Notes: generated from the sequence alone by a model not told the origin. A DNA stretch of 64,000 nt from Mycolicibacterium brisbanense (GCF_001570425.1 NZ_BCSX01000001.1:1-64000), one strand, 5' to 3'; shown: positions 45,741-56,342, counted from the stretch's first letter. Numbers and translations: made by a program.

Positions 45741-46882
45741 TGCTCGGCCCCATGGACGAATTCCCGGTACATCAAGTCCCCCAGCCCATCGCGTGGCCCG
45801 GATCATCAGACCGGAATTTCTACGACCGCTCGTATTTCAACGCTCACGACCGCACCGGCGACATCTTCGTCATCACGGGCATCGGTTATTACCCCAACCT
45901 CGGGGTCAAGGATGCCTATCTGCTGGTGTCCCGCCGCGGCAGCGGCAAATTCGGGCAGGGCGGCGACACGCAAACCGCGGTCCATCTGTCCGATGCCGTC
46001 GACCAGGACCGGCTGCACCAGCATGTCCTCGGCTACCGCGTCGAGGTCACCGAGCCTCTGCAGCAGGTGCGCATCGTCCTCGACGAAACCGACGGCATCG
46101 CAGCCGATCTCACCTGGAACGGACTGTTCGACGTCGTCCAGGAACAGCCACATCTGATGCGACAGGGCAACCGCGTCACCCTCGACGCCCAGCGGTTCGC
46201 CCAATTGGGTTCGTGGACAGGCCATCTGGAGATCGATGGGGAGCACATCGCCGTCGACCCGGCAACGTGGATCGGTTCGCGGGACCGCTCCTGGGGAATC
46301 CGGCCGATCGGCGAGGCCGAGCCGGCCGGCCGACCGGCCGACCCGCCGTTCGAGGGCATGTGGTGGCTCTACGTACCGATCGCGTTCGACGAGTTCTCGA
46401 TCGTCATCATCATCCAAGAAGACCCCGACGGATTCCGCTCGCTCAACGACTGCACGCGGATCTGGAAGGACGGCCGCGTCGAGCAACTCGGCTGGCCGCG
46501 CGTGAAGATCCACTACCGCAGCGGAACCCGCATTCCCGCCGGCGCCACCATCGACGCCACGGCCCCCGACGGCTCGCCCGTGCGGTTCGACGTGGAATCC
46601 AAACTGCCCGTGCCGATTCACGTGGGCGGCGGCTACGGCGGTGACGTCGACTGGCTGCACGGCATGTGGAAAGGCCACCGGTTCACCGAACGGGTCACCT
46701 ACGACATGACCGACCCCGCGATCATCGGCAGGGCCGGGTTCGGCGTCATCGACCACGTCGGCCGCGCAGTGTGCACCGAAGGCAACGGTGCACCCGTGGA
46801 GGGCTGGGGTCTGTTCGAGCACGGTGCGTTGGGCCGCCATGACCCGTCGGGTTTCCAGGACTGGCTGACTGTCGCCCCGTAA
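45740..46882 (+). CDS. Conserved protein of unknown function, translationally coupled to the phosphotransferase gene
   Basis: The protein (380 aa) has no signal peptide and no membrane helix. It is rich in beta-strand-like segments with many Trp, Asp and Gly residues, such as RDRSWGIRPIGEAEP, WWLYVPIAFDEFSIVIIIQE and DWLHGMWKGHRFTERVTYD. That pattern is like the lipocalin-style AttH/hydroxyneurosporene-synthase proteins often found beside such kinases, but I am not certain of this match. The start overlaps the kinase stop by one base in ATGA form. Repeat copy C follows its stop. Confidence 0.8.
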
Positions 46883-46889
46883 CTTTTTT

Positions 46890-46991
46890 CCCGCGAAACT
46901 TTTTCTCCCGCGAAACTTTCTCTCCCGCGAGCAGACATGGAGGTGCCCGACACGCCGGGCCTGGCGAACCTTTGCGTCTGCTCGCGGGAGA
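46890..46991. repeat. Dispersed hairpin repeat, copy C, with flanking 13-base tandem motifs
   Basis: Arms TCTCCCGCGAGCAGAC (46921-46936) and GTCTGCTCGCGGGAGA (46976-46991) make a perfect 16-bp inverted repeat around CCCGACACGCCG. Upstream, CCCGCGAAACTTT is repeated at 46890-46902 and 46907-46919, 17 bases apart. Downstream at 46992-47005 a reverse-complement-like AACTCGCGGGGGAA follows. The rest of the gap, to 47119, holds no gene I can support. Confidence 0.8.
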
Positions 46992-47119
46992 AACTCGCGG
47001 GGGAAAGCGTTGACAGGGCTCCTCAAGCCAGGACTGCGCGTCCGCACGCTGTGACGAGCGTGCGCGAAGTGCTGACGAGACACGGCGTGTCGGAGGACAG
47101 ACACGCACGCTCGCGGTGC

Positions 47120-48619
47120 CTAGGCGACGGACTCCGACTCGGGCGTGGCCTGGGCAACTGCGGGTGCACGACCGAACACCATGGACTCCTCGATGCGGTC
47201 GAAGCGGTGGTCGATGGCATCGAGCACGTAGTTGTGCCGAACATGCCATGGTCGCTTGGTACCCGAGCGGGGTAGCGCATGTTCGGAGCGCTTGATGTAG
47301 CCCGCCTCCAGATCCCAGGTCCGCTTCTCCTGTATGGGGCCCGGCCCCCGGTGCGGATAGGCGTGGGTGTACCCGTGGGAATCCATGTAGGCCAACAACT
47401 TCGCCACGGCGCGGGCGGTCATGTCAGCGCGCAGCGTCCACGACGCGTTGGTGTAGCCGATGCACCACGCCATGTTGGGTACGTCTTCGAGCAGGAATTC
47501 CTTGTAGACGAAGCGCTCGGTCGGCTGCACCTCGGCCCCGTCGATGCTCAGGGTGACGCCGCCGAGGGCTTGCAACTGCAAACCCGTTGCGGTGACGATG
47601 ATGTCGGCGTCGAGGCGGTCGCCCGAGCGCAAGACGATGCCGCTGGCATCCATGTGGTCGATGTGGTCGGTCACCACGTCGGCGCGCCCGGAACTGATCT
47701 GTTCGAACAGGTCGCCGTCGACCACAAAGCACATGCGCTGATCCCACGGGTTGTACCGCGGCTTGAAATGCACGTCGACGGGGTAGCCAGCCGGCAACGC
47801 GGTCGTGGTGCGGTTACGGATGAGCCTGCGCCCGAATTCGGGCGCCTTGCGGAACATCAGGTACAGCAGAACCTGGATCATCGCGTTGCGGAACCGCACA
47901 ACCTGGTGGGACACCCTGCGCGGCAAGATCTTCCGGATCCGCTGGACCATCGGGTCGATCCGCGGCATCGACAACATGTAGGTCGGCGACCGCTGCAGCA
48001 TGGTCACGTGCGCGGCGCGCTGGGCCAGCACCGGAATCAGGCTGATCGCTGTCGCGCCACTGCCGATCACCACCACCCGCTTGCCGGTGTAGTCGATGGC
48101 TTCCGGCCAGAACTGTGGATGCACCACCTCGCCACGAAAGTCGCCGATCCCCGGGAAATCCGGCGTGTATGGCTGGTCGTAGTTGTAGTAGCCGCTGCCG
48201 AAGAACAGGAACCGCGCCCGGTACGTACGCGGCTGCCCGTCGTGCTGCACCTGCACAGTCCAGGTGTCGGTCGACGAGTTCCAATCCGCTGACAACACAT
48301 GGGTGTTGAACCGGATGTGGCGGTCGATCCCGTATTTGTGGGCGGTTTCGGTGAGGTAGTCGCGGATATCGGCACCGTCGGCGACAGTTTCGGGCCTCGT
48401 CCACGGTTCGTACGGGAAGCTGAGCGTGAAGATGTCGCTGTCGGATCGGATTCCCGGATAGCGGAACAGGTCCCACGTTCCGCCGATGCGCGCGCGGCGC
48501 TCCAGGATCGCGTAGGTCAGGTGAGGGTTCTTCTCATGGATGCGGTAGGCCGCACCGATACCGGAGATACCCGCCCCGATGATGAGAACATCCGTGTAAT
48601 CGGGTTCTGTGGCCGCCAT
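47120..48619 (-). CDS. EthA-like FAD-containing Baeyer-Villiger monooxygenase
   Basis: This is a flavin monooxygenase of 499 aa, closely resembling mycobacterial EthA, which oxidises ketones and activates thioamide prodrugs. The FAD motif GAGISGIG is near residue 15, RARIGGTWDLFRYPGIRSDSD follows, the BVMO fingerprint appears as FRGEVVHPQFWP, and the NADPH motif is VVIGSGATAISL. NPWDQRMCFV and IGYTNASWTLRADM also match the EthA family. No ethR-type regulator is adjacent, so it is probably an EthA paralogue. It is on the minus strand with a separate promoter region. Confidence 0.92.
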   Translation of the reverse strand: MAATEPDYTDVLIIGAGISGIGAAYRIHEKNPHLTYAILERRARIGGTWDLFRYPGIRSDSDIFTLSFPYEPWTRPETVADGADIRDYLTETAHKYGIDRHIRFNTHVLSADWNSSTDTWTVQVQHDGQPRTYRARFLFFGSGYYNYDQPYTPDFPGIGDFRGEVVHPQFWPEAIDYTGKRVVVIGSGATAISLIPVLAQRAAHVTMLQRSPTYMLSMPRIDPMVQRIRKILPRRVSHQVVRFRNAMIQVLLYLMFRKAPEFGRRLIRNRTTTALPAGYPVDVHFKPRYNPWDQRMCFVVDGDLFEQISSGRADVVTDHIDHMDASGIVLRSGDRLDADIIVTATGLQLQALGGVTLSIDGAEVQPTERFVYKEFLLEDVPNMAWCIGYTNASWTLRADMTARAVAKLLAYMDSHGYTHAYPHRGPGPIQEKRTWDLEAGYIKRSEHALPRSGTKRPWHVRHNYVLDAIDHRFDRIEESMVFGRAPAVAQATPESESVA

Positions 48620-48663
48620 GCGAACCTCCTCTGGTCCCGCTGCGTACCATCCACATTAAGACC

Positions 48664-49644
48664 TCAGGTGCGGAGTGCGTCAACGATCTCGGCCAGCGAA
48701 TCGACCGGGATGGGGCCGGGCTGATACAGGCACACCCTGTCGGACACCCCGCGCACCCGGTCGCGGATGTGCGTGGCGATCTCACTCGGGCTACCGCACG
48801 CAGCGATGGTGTAGAGCATCTCGTCATCGATCAGCGAACCCATGTCCTGCCATCGGCCCTGCTTGGACAGCGCGTTGAGTTCGGGTTGCAGGTCGCCCCA
48901 GCCGTGTACGTCGAGCACGGGCCGATACGCCGGCGTGGACCCGTAGAACGCCAGGAGCCGCCGCGTCGCGTCGTGATCGTCTCCCACCGACACGATGATC
49001 TCCGGGACCACCGCGAAATCGGCGAGCTCGCGACCGGAGGCGCTCAGCCCGTCCCGCACCGCGGGCAGCGTCACGTCGTGCAGGAACCGTCGAGAACCGA
49101 ACGGCATGACCAGCAGCCCGTCGGCGAACTGGGCCGTCGCCCGTGTCAGCCGCGGCCCGAGGGCACCGACGTAGATCGGTGGCGGCCCGAAGGGGTTGTC
49201 GCGCGGCGTGAACGTGGGTGTCATCAGCGTGTGCCGGTAGAACTCTCCCTGGAAGTTCAGCCTTTCGCCCGTCTGCCATGCCGCGAAGATCGCTCGCAGG
49301 GCGGCGATCAATTCGGTCATCCGCGCCACCGGGCGGTCGAAGTCGGTGCCGTAGCGCTTTTCGATCTGGGTCCGGATCTGCGTGCCCAACCCGAGGGTGA
49401 ACCGCCCGCCGGAGAGCAATTGATGGTCGACGGCCTGGTGGGCCAGCTGAATGGGGTTGCGCGGAAAGGCGATTGCGACATTGGTCAGCAGGTCCAGGCC
49501 ACCCACGGTCGAGGCCAACGTCAAAGGTGCGAACACGTCGTGCGGGCCTTCGAAGGTGAAAACGCCAGTGGCACCGGCTTCGCGGAGGGCGTGAGCCCGG
49601 TCGATCGCGTCCATCGGCCCGAACAACGCCGTCAGCACCTGCAT
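48664..49644 (-). CDS. LLM class F420-dependent oxidoreductase
   Basis: This is a luciferase-like oxidoreductase of 326 aa of the mycobacterial F420 type. Segments are VFTFEGPHDVFAPLTLASTVGGLDLLTNVAIAFPRNPIQLAHQAVDHQLLSGGRFTLGLGTQIRTQIEKRYG and the PPIYVGALGPRLTRATAQFADGLLVMPFGS active-site strand. The substrate is unknown. It diverges from a monoamine-oxidase-like gene over 19 bases and lies upstream of the EthA-like gene on the same strand (44-base gap), so the two may be co-expressed. Confidence 0.88.
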   Translation of the reverse strand: MQVLTALFGPMDAIDRAHALREAGATGVFTFEGPHDVFAPLTLASTVGGLDLLTNVAIAFPRNPIQLAHQAVDHQLLSGGRFTLGLGTQIRTQIEKRYGTDFDRPVARMTELIAALRAIFAAWQTGERLNFQGEFYRHTLMTPTFTPRDNPFGPPPIYVGALGPRLTRATAQFADGLLVMPFGSRRFLHDVTLPAVRDGLSASGRELADFAVVPEIIVSVGDDHDATRRLLAFYGSTPAYRPVLDVHGWGDLQPELNALSKQGRWQDMGSLIDDEMLYTIAACGSPSEIATHIRDRVRGVSDRVCLYQPGPIPVDSLAEIVDALRT

Positions 49645-49663
49645 GGCGTGAGAGCCTAGTCAG

Positions 49664-51019
49664 ATGAGCATCCCAACCAACGCCGACGTCGTCGTGGTGG
49701 GGGCCGGATTCGCCGGGCTGGCGGCCGCCCGCCAATTGGAGAGCCTCGGGCACGACGTGCTGGTGCTTGAGGGCCGCGACCGGGTCGGGGGCCGTTCGTC
49801 GACCACGACCATCGCCGGTGTCCCGGTGGACCTCGGCGGCACGTTCGTCGGGCCGACGCAGGACGCGGTGCTGAAATTGGCGGCCGAGCTGGGCTGCGAG
49901 ACGGTGCCGACCTACAGCCGCGGCAAGAACCTGATCCGCTGGCATGGCAAGGTGCGGTCCTATCGCAGCACCATCCCGAAACTGTCGATCATCGAACTGG
50001 TCGACGTGTCGCGCATCCAATGGAGGTTTGAGCGGCTGCGTCGCCAGGTCCGGGTGTCCGAACCGTGGAGCGGAGCCACCGCGCGCAAGCTGGACCAGAT
50101 CACCATGGAGCGCTGGCTGCGCTCGGTGCACGCCAGCGCCTCGACCCGCAACCTGATGGCGATCATGTCGCGGGTCACCTGGGGTGCCGAACCGGATGCG
50201 GTATCGATGCTGCACGCCGTGCGCTACATCAGGGCCGCCGGTGGGCTGGGCCGCCTGCTCGACGTCAAAGGCGGCGCTCAGCAGGACCGCTTCCCGGGTG
50301 GCACCCAGCAGATCGCCCTGCGGATGGCCGAGGAACTGGGTGAGCGCGTCGTGCTCGGAACGCCTGTGCAGCGCATCGAGCGCCGACCGGACGGCGGCGT
50401 CGTGGTCGGCTACGCGGGAGGCCAGGCGTCGGCCCGTGCGGTGATCGTGGCCATCGCGCCCCAGCATCGCGCACAGATCACGTTCGACCCGCCGCTACCC
50501 ACCCAGTACACGGAGCTCACCAAGCATTGGCCCCAGGGCACGTTGAGCAAGGCGTATGCCGCCTACGACAAGCCGTTCTGGCGGGCCGGCGGCTGCTCGG
50601 GTGAGGCGCTGTCCGACGAGGGGCCGGTGTTCATCACCTTCGACGTCAGCCCCGACGACGGCCCCGGCATCCTGCTGGGGTTCACCGACGCCCGTGCGTT
50701 CGACCCGCTGCCCGCCGACCAACGACGCGACCAGGCGCTCGCCGGCTTCGCCACATTGTTCGGCAACGCCGCGTTGAAGCCCATCGACTATGTCGACCAC
50801 TGTTGGGGCACAGAAGAATTCGCCCCGGGCGGACCGACAGCGGCCGTGCCGCCGAAGTCCTGGACCACCTACGGGCCCTGGCTGCGCAAACCAGTGGACG
50901 GCATCTTCTGGGCCGGCACCGAGACGGCCGACCGGTGGACGGGGTTCCTCGACGGCGCCGTGCGCTCCGGGCAACGCGCCGCCACCGAGGTCGCTGAGGC
51001 GCTCGCAGGCCCTAGCTGA
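49664..51019 (+). CDS. Flavin monoamine oxidase family protein
   Basis: This is an FAD-dependent amine oxidase of 451 aa. The FAD motif [35 protein letters not shown] is at the N-terminus with [19 protein letters not shown] following. The C-terminal flavin-binding segment reads [23 protein letters not shown]. The likely reaction is oxidative deamination of an amine to an aldehyde with ammonia and peroxide. The 3' end overlaps the convergent hydrolase gene by eight bases. The covalent Cys of eukaryotic MAO is not evident. Confidence 0.9.
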   Translation: MSIPTNADVVVVGAGFAGLAAARQLESLGHDVLVLEGRDRVGGRSSTTTIAGVPVDLGGTFVGPTQDAVLKLAAELGCETVPTYSRGKNLIRWHGKVRSYRSTIPKLSIIELVDVSRIQWRFERLRRQVRVSEPWSGATARKLDQITMERWLRSVHASASTRNLMAIMSRVTWGAEPDAVSMLHAVRYIRAAGGLGRLLDVKGGAQQDRFPGGTQQIALRMAEELGERVVLGTPVQRIERRPDGGVVVGYAGGQASARAVIVAIAPQHRAQITFDPPLPTQYTELTKHWPQGTLSKAYAAYDKPFWRAGGCSGEALSDEGPVFITFDVSPDDGPGILLGFTDARAFDPLPADQRRDQALAGFATLFGNAALKPIDYVDHCWGTEEFAPGGPTAAVPPKSWTTYGPWLRKPVDGIFWAGTETADRWTGFLDGAVRSGQRAATEVAEALAGPS

Positions 51020-51944
51020 CGCGTTCCTGTGTGGCCACCGAGTCGGCCAGCGCCCGCAACTGGTGGTTGACCTGCTCGGGACGCTCCAGGATGGCGCAGT
51101 GGCCGCCGGTGAGCTCGACGAACGCGGCCAGGTTGGGCGCGTCCGCGGCGATCCGGCGCGACGCGTTGATCGGCAGCAACCGGTCCTGAACGCTGCCGAT
51201 CACCAGGGTGGGCACCGCCAGGTTGCGCAGCGAGATATGTTGCGACCCCAGGTTGTCCACCAGGACGCGCGCCCAACCACCCCGCCCCGCGGCCGGTGTC
51301 GAGGCGAAAAGCTCGTAGACGCACTGCGCGACCCAGGGGTCGGCATCGCGACCCACGGCAAGGTAGGACACGAACCGCTTGTTGGGTCCGTCGGCCAGGT
51401 GCGGCACCGGCGTCGCGCCGAACGTCTTGAGCAGGGTCCCGGCAGCCCGGATCCGGGTCGCACTCAACCGCGCGGGAACCTGCGCCAGCTGCACGTCGCG
51501 CAGAAGGTCTCCGGTGGTGGTGTTGATCAACGCGACCGCGGCCGCGCATTCGCGCACTCTCTGCGGGTAGCGCTGCGACCACGCACTGATCGCGATGCCA
51601 CCCATCGAATGGCCGGCGATCACCGCCCGTTCCCCCGGTGCCAGGGCGGCGTCCAGCACGGCGTCCAGATCGCTGGCCAGGTGGTTGAGGCTGTAGCCGC
51701 GGCGCCCACGAGGCGTCTCACTGCGGCCGTGCCCACGGTGGTCATAGGCGATGACACGGTGATCGGTGGCCAAGTCGGCAATCTGGTGCGCCCACACCCT
51801 GATGGCGCACGTGATGCCGTGCGCCAGCACGATCGGTTGACCGTCGGCCGGCCCGAACACCTGGGCGTGCAGCCGGACCCCGTCGGTGCCGCGGACCTGC
51901 AGCGGACGTCCAGGAGGTAGCTGGGGAAGTGCTGCTGCGGTCAT
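51012..51944 (-). CDS. Alpha/beta hydrolase
   Basis: This is a hydrolase of 310 aa with an intact catalytic triad: nucleophile Ser in [11 protein letters not shown], acidic residue in [14 protein letters not shown] and His in [12 protein letters not shown]. The [10 protein letters not shown] segment provides the oxyanion hole. ATG 51944 has CGGAGC upstream; an extension to 51986 is possible. It may be an esterase or C-C hydrolase. It is convergent and overlapping with the monoamine oxidase gene. Confidence 0.88.
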   Translation of the reverse strand: MTAAALPQLPPGRPLQVRGTDGVRLHAQVFGPADGQPIVLAHGITCAIRVWAHQIADLATDHRVIAYDHRGHGRSETPRGRRGYSLNHLASDLDAVLDAALAPGERAVIAGHSMGGIAISAWSQRYPQRVRECAAAVALINTTTGDLLRDVQLAQVPARLSATRIRAAGTLLKTFGATPVPHLADGPNKRFVSYLAVGRDADPWVAQCVYELFASTPAAGRGGWARVLVDNLGSQHISLRNLAVPTLVIGSVQDRLLPINASRRIAADAPNLAAFVELTGGHCAILERPEQVNHQLRALADSVATQERVS

Positions 51945-51998
51945 CGATGCTCCGATCGTCGGCGTCGTTGCCTTGAGGAAGTGCACTGAACTGGCAGC

Positions 51999-53087
51999 CT
52001 ACCCGCCGGTAATCAGGACCGGTTTGACCACCTCACCGGCCTTGGCGGCGGCCCACGCCCAGTCGAAGTCGTCGAATGGGTAGGTCGTCACGAGCTTGTC
52101 CAACGGCAGCTCGCCGCGGCGATACAGGTCCGCAAGCCGGGGTATGAACGTTTGCGGTTCACTGTCGCCCTCGACCACGCCGCGCAGCGCCAGTCCCTTG
52201 CCCATGATGAGCGCGACGGGTAGCTCGGCGGTCAGCGCACCGAGGCCGACCAGCGCGAGGGACCCGCGCGTGCGCAGCACCCCGACCGCCGCGGCGATCA
52301 CGTCGGGACGCGCGGTGGTGTCGATCGCGGCTCCCGCTCCCCCGGTGACGTCGAGCACCGCGGCGGCGACGTCGACGCCGGTCGGGTCAATGGTGGCGGT
52401 GGCACCCAATTCCGTTGCCAGCGTGCGTCGTTGCTCGATGGGGTCGACGGCGACGATGGTTCGGCAACCGGCGATGCGGGCGGCCATGACGGATGACAGG
52501 CCCACGGCTCCCGCGCCGAAGACGACGAGTGAATCGCCCGCGTCGGGCGCGAGCACGTTGAGTACGGCGCCCACCCCGGTCTGCACGCTGCAGCCCAGCG
52601 GCGCCGCCAGGGCCGGGTCGATCGGCTCCGGAAGGGCCACCGCGTTGCGGGTGCGGGCGATGGCGTGGGTGGCGAAACTGGACTGGCCGAAGAAGCCTCC
52701 GGCGATCGGCGCTCCATCGAGGCGCAGCGCGCTGGACTCGTCGCGACGCCCACCCCGCATGTTGAGGTCGGTGGCGCGGTCGCAGTAGGCGGGCCGATCC
52801 GCGGCGCAGTTGCAGCATTCGCCACAGCTCGCGAACGTGAGCACCACCTGTTCACCGACCCTGCGCCCGGCCTGCGGTCCCGTCGCGACCACGGTCCCTG
52901 CGCCTTCGTGCCCGAACACCATCGGCACTTTGCGGAATCGGGCGGCGACGCTGATGTCGGTGTGACAGATGCCCACCGCGTCGATGCGCACCAGCACCTC
53001 GTCGCCGACCGGATCGCGCAATTGGACGTCGGTCAGGTGCGGATCGGCTCCGGCGTCGAACATGACCGCGGCGCGGGCTGTGAGCAT
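51999..53087 (-). CDS. Zinc-dependent alcohol dehydrogenase (aryl-alcohol type)
   Basis: This is a medium-chain dehydrogenase of 362 aa. Catalytic zinc residues are in DAVGICHTDISVAARF and VFGHEGAGTV. Structural zinc Cys residues are in CGECCNCAADRPAYC. The Rossmann motif is VFGAGAVGLSSVMAARIAG, followed by Asp in IVAVDPIEQR (NAD preference). The insertion LNMRGGRRDESSALRLDG resembles benzyl/aryl-alcohol dehydrogenases. It is encoded 54 bases upstream of the alpha/beta hydrolase on the same strand. Confidence 0.9.
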   Translation of the reverse strand: MLTARAAVMFDAGADPHLTDVQLRDPVGDEVLVRIDAVGICHTDISVAARFRKVPMVFGHEGAGTVVATGPQAGRRVGEQVVLTFASCGECCNCAADRPAYCDRATDLNMRGGRRDESSALRLDGAPIAGGFFGQSSFATHAIARTRNAVALPEPIDPALAAPLGCSVQTGVGAVLNVLAPDAGDSLVVFGAGAVGLSSVMAARIAGCRTIVAVDPIEQRRTLATELGATATIDPTGVDVAAAVLDVTGGAGAAIDTTARPDVIAAAVGVLRTRGSLALVGLGALTAELPVALIMGKGLALRGVVEGDSEPQTFIPRLADLYRRGELPLDKLVTTYPFDDFDWAWAAAKAGEVVKPVLITGG

Positions 53088-53211
53088 CGGCTGATGCTAG
53101 GACACGAACTTGACACCTGTCGAGAGCGGCTGCCGTTACCCGGACCGGACGAGAACCCCGCGGGGGGCAGGCGCAGAATTGGGCCCGACCCGACACAGAA
53201 ACGAGGCCCCG

Positions 53212-54183
53212 ATGCGCGCAGCACAGATCACCCGGCTCGATGGACCGTCGGCGGTACAGCTGGTCGAGATCGACGAACCGGCCGACAGCGACGGGGTGGT
53301 CATCGACGTCCATGCGGCCGGAGTGGCTTTCCCCGACGCGTTGCTGACCCGCGGCCTCTACCAATACAAGCCCGAGCTGCCCTTCACCCCCGGCGCCGAG
53401 GTCGCAGGCGTGGTGCGCAGCGCCCCCGAGGGTGCGCACGTGGCGGCCGGCGACCGGGTGCTCGGGCTGACCATGCTGTCCGGCGGGATGGCCGAAGTGG
53501 TTGTGCTGCCGCCGGATCGCGTGTTTGCGCTGCCTGATTCGGTGTCATTCGAAGCCGGGGCGGGCATCTTGTTCAACGACATGACGGTGCATTTCGCGCT
53601 GCGGACGCGTGGCCGGCTGGCGAAGGGCGAGACGGTGCTGGTGCACGGTGCGGCCGGCGGCATCGGCACCGCGGCGCTGCGATTGGCACCCGCGCTGGGC
53701 GCCGCACGCACCATCGCCGTGGTGTCCACCGAGGAGAAGGCCGAGATCGCCCGGGCGGCAGGAGCTTCCGACGTGGTGCTGGCCGACGGCTTCCGCGACG
53801 CGGTCAAGGAGCTCACAGCCGGGCGCGGGGTCGACGTCGTCGTCGATCCCGTCGGCGGCGACCGGTTCACCGACTCGCTGCGCTCGTTGGCGGTGGGAGG
53901 CCGACTGCTGGTGATCGGGTTCACCGGTGGTGAGATCCCGACCGTCAAAGTGAACCGGTTGCTGCTCAACAACGTCGACGTGGTCGGTGCCGGATGGGGC
54001 GCCTGGACCTTCACCCACCCGGGCTACCTCGCCGAACAGTGGGCCGAGCTGCAACCGCTGCTCGCCGACGGTGCCATCGCAGCGCCGACGCCTGAGGTCT
54101 ATCCCCTGGAGCGCGCAGGCGACGCCATCGCCGCGCTGGAAAACCGCAGCGCCAGGGGCAAAGTGGTGCTGCGCCTGCGCTGA
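53212..54183 (+). CDS. NADPH:quinone oxidoreductase (zinc-less medium-chain dehydrogenase)
   Basis: This is a quinone reductase/zeta-crystallin type protein of 323 aa. It has the QOR N-terminus MRAAQITRLDGPSAVQLVEI, no zinc ligands, and the cofactor motif VLVHGAAGGIGTAALRLA. GGRLLVIGFTGGEIPTVKVNRLLLNN is a typical C-terminal segment. ATG 53212 is chosen because family members begin with MRAA(Q/V). A frame to 53110 is open but not family-like. ACGAGG lies upstream. Confidence 0.9.
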   Translation: MRAAQITRLDGPSAVQLVEIDEPADSDGVVIDVHAAGVAFPDALLTRGLYQYKPELPFTPGAEVAGVVRSAPEGAHVAAGDRVLGLTMLSGGMAEVVVLPPDRVFALPDSVSFEAGAGILFNDMTVHFALRTRGRLAKGETVLVHGAAGGIGTAALRLAPALGAARTIAVVSTEEKAEIARAAGASDVVLADGFRDAVKELTAGRGVDVVVDPVGGDRFTDSLRSLAVGGRLLVIGFTGGEIPTVKVNRLLLNNVDVVGAGWGAWTFTHPGYLAEQWAELQPLLADGAIAAPTPEVYPLERAGDAIAALENRSARGKVVLRLR

Positions 54184-54300
54184 ATTCTGGTTGCCCACGC
54201 AAGCACCCGGGAAGCGGCCCACGCCGAATGTCGACCATAAGCCTTCTGGCACAGTCAAACTTGCTGTGATACCGGTCGGCTATCCAGGCGAGGGAGTGAC

Positions 54301-55404
54301 ATGCCGAAACGTTTGGTGGTGTGCTGCGACGGAACCTGGAACACCCCCGATCAACTGGCCCCGACCAATGTCACCAAGGTCGCCCTAGCGGTGGCAGATC
54401 ACGGCGCCAAGGGAATCGAGCAGCGCGTCTTCTACTCCCTGGGGGTCGGCACCGGCCGCGGCGAGCGCGTCATCGGCGGCGCGTTCGGATACGGGCTGTC
54501 GCACAACGTCATCGAGGCCTATCGATTCCTGGTGGAGAACTACGCCCCGGGGGACGAACTGTTCTTCTTCGGCTTCAGCCGTGGTGCCTTCACCGCACGC
54601 AGCACGGCCGGTTTCGTCCGCAACGCCGGCATTCTGCGGCCGCAGCACACCAACCGGATCGACGATGCGTACGCGCTCTACCGCGACCGCAGCAGCAAGA
54701 CCCACCCGCGCAGCACCGAATCGACACTGTTCCGGCGCTCGTACTCCTACGAATCGCGGATCCGTTTCATCGGCGTCTGGGACACGGTCGGCGCATTGGG
54801 CATTCCGGTGAGCGGCTTCGGTCTGGCCCAGCTGGTGAACGAGAGATGGGCGTTCCATGACACCGCGCTGAGCAGTTACGTCGACGCGGCTTTCCAGGCG
54901 CTGGCCATCGACGAGAAGCGGGGCCCGTTCCAGCCGACGCTGTGGGCCGAACAGCCGGATCCGCCGAAAGGTCAACGGGTGGAGCAGGTGTGGTTCTCCG
55001 GGGTACACTCCGACGTCGGCGGCGGCTATCCGGACCACGATCTGAGCGACATCGCGCTGCTGTGGATGGTGGGTCGTGCACGCGGCTATGGTCTGGCCTT
55101 CGACCCCACCGCGTTCGATCAGCGGTCGCCGGGCGCGGCGCCACCGGCCGTCGAGGACGAGACGCACGCCACCCGAACGCAGGTGTACCCCGACGCGTTC
55201 GGTCAGATGCACGAGACCCGCACCGGCATGTACCGCTTGATCCGGCCGTACATCCGTCAGCCCGGCGGCACGGACCCCGACAACGAATACGTCGCGTCGA
55301 GCGCGGTCACCCGCAGCCGCGCCCTGGCGCCCTACGCGACCACCACACTGGGATTCGTCGACGGCCATCCACGCACCATGCCGGTGCGGTATCTACGACG
55401 CTGA
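54301..55404 (+). CDS. DUF2235 domain protein (alpha/beta hydrolase-like, Tle1-type fold)
   Basis: The protein (367 aa) is predicted to have a lipase-like alpha/beta fold. The DUF2235 hallmark opening is RLVVCCDGTWNTPDQLAPTNVTK, the nucleophile elbow is FFGFSRGAFTARSTAGF, and a late acidic/His region is WFSGVHSDVGGGYPDHDLSDIALLWM. The same domain forms phospholipase effectors of type VI secretion in Gram-negative bacteria, but no secretion genes are near and no signal peptide is visible, so here it is a free-standing cytoplasmic hydrolase of unknown substrate. It converges on the frameshifted hydrolase with a two-base gap. Confidence 0.87.
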   Translation: MPKRLVVCCDGTWNTPDQLAPTNVTKVALAVADHGAKGIEQRVFYSLGVGTGRGERVIGGAFGYGLSHNVIEAYRFLVENYAPGDELFFFGFSRGAFTARSTAGFVRNAGILRPQHTNRIDDAYALYRDRSSKTHPRSTESTLFRRSYSYESRIRFIGVWDTVGALGIPVSGFGLAQLVNERWAFHDTALSSYVDAAFQALAIDEKRGPFQPTLWAEQPDPPKGQRVEQVWFSGVHSDVGGGYPDHDLSDIALLWMVGRARGYGLAFDPTAFDQRSPGAAPPAVEDETHATRTQVYPDAFGQMHETRTGMYRLIRPYIRQPGGTDPDNEYVASSAVTRSRALAPYATTTLGFVDGHPRTMPVRYLRR

Positions 55405-55406
55405 GC

Positions 55407-56341
55407 TCAGAGGTGCTTCTTGAAGAAGGGAACCACGTTCGACAGCGCGATGCCGACAGGTTCGGGCTTGTCGTACAGGTCGTAGTGCGAGAAGCCCTCG
55501 GCCACCACGAGTTCCTTGTCTTTCGACGCCGCCCGGCGGTATGCCTCCATCCCGTCGCGGTAGGCACCGAACGCACCCGGCTTGTCGCCGATCACAATGA
55601 TCGTCGGCTGCGTGAGCAGCACCTCCAGTCTGTTGAAGGCATCCCATCCGACCGCGGTCGCCTGATGCGAGAAGAGTGAACTCGTTGCACCACCGGGCTT
55701 TTCCCCGCGCGGCGTGCGGTAGTACTCGGTGGCCTCGCTGACATCGATCTCGGTGATGCCCTGCTCGGCCGCCACCTGAGGATTGGCAGGCAGCGGTTGT
55801 TCACCTTCAACTCCCCACCTCGGGCTTCAGCGGTACGTTGCGCCGCAACAGCTTCCAGCGTCCCGATCGGGTCGTAACCGGAGAACGCCTCGTGCATCAG
55901 CCGCCCGAAGTTCACTCCGGTGATCGAGGCGACCGCTTTGATGCGCCGTTCGGTGGTTGCGGCATTGATCGAGTACCCCCCACCACCGCACACGCCGATG
56001 ATGCCGATCCGATTCTCGTCCACATAGGGCAGCGTCACGAGGTGATCGATGACGTGGCTGACGTCCTTGACCCGCTGGGTCGGATCTTCGATGAAGCGCG
56101 GTTCGCCTCCGCTGGCGCCCTGGAAACTCGCGTCGAAGGCGATGACCACGAAGCCCTCGTCGGCCAGGGCCGTGCCGTAGACATTGCCGGATGTCTGTTC
56201 CTTGCAGCTGCCGATCGGGTGCATGCTGACGATCGCCGGGTACTTGCCCGACGCGTCGAAATCCGGCGGGAAGTAGATGTCGGCAGCGATGTCCCAGTAC
56301 GGCGTCTTGACCGTGACGGATTCCCTGTTGTCCAGTGCCAT
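55407..56341 (-). pseudogene. Alpha/beta hydrolase (dienelactone-hydrolase-like), disrupted by a frameshift
   Basis: The 5' frame (from 56341) encodes MALDNRESVTVKTPYWD through the nucleophile region IGIIGVCGGGGYSINAA to RGGELKV. It then loses family character and runs on to 55592. The 3' part, including TEYYRTPRGEKPGGATS and the terminal His region EGFSHYDLYDKPEPV, is in another frame down to 55407. The two join by one base change near 55803. The intact paralogue at 56343-57257 aligns to both halves. Either it is a recent pseudogene or there is a sequencing error. The N-terminal ATG lies one base after the paralogue stop. Confidence 0.8.
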
Positions 56342-56342
56342 G

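Noticed and set aside
48824..50467. 547-codon minus-strand open frame
   Set aside because: It lies antisense to the monoamine oxidase gene and runs into another frame of the LLM gene. Its translation is Arg/Gly/His-rich with no family motif, as expected for shadow frames in high-GC DNA.
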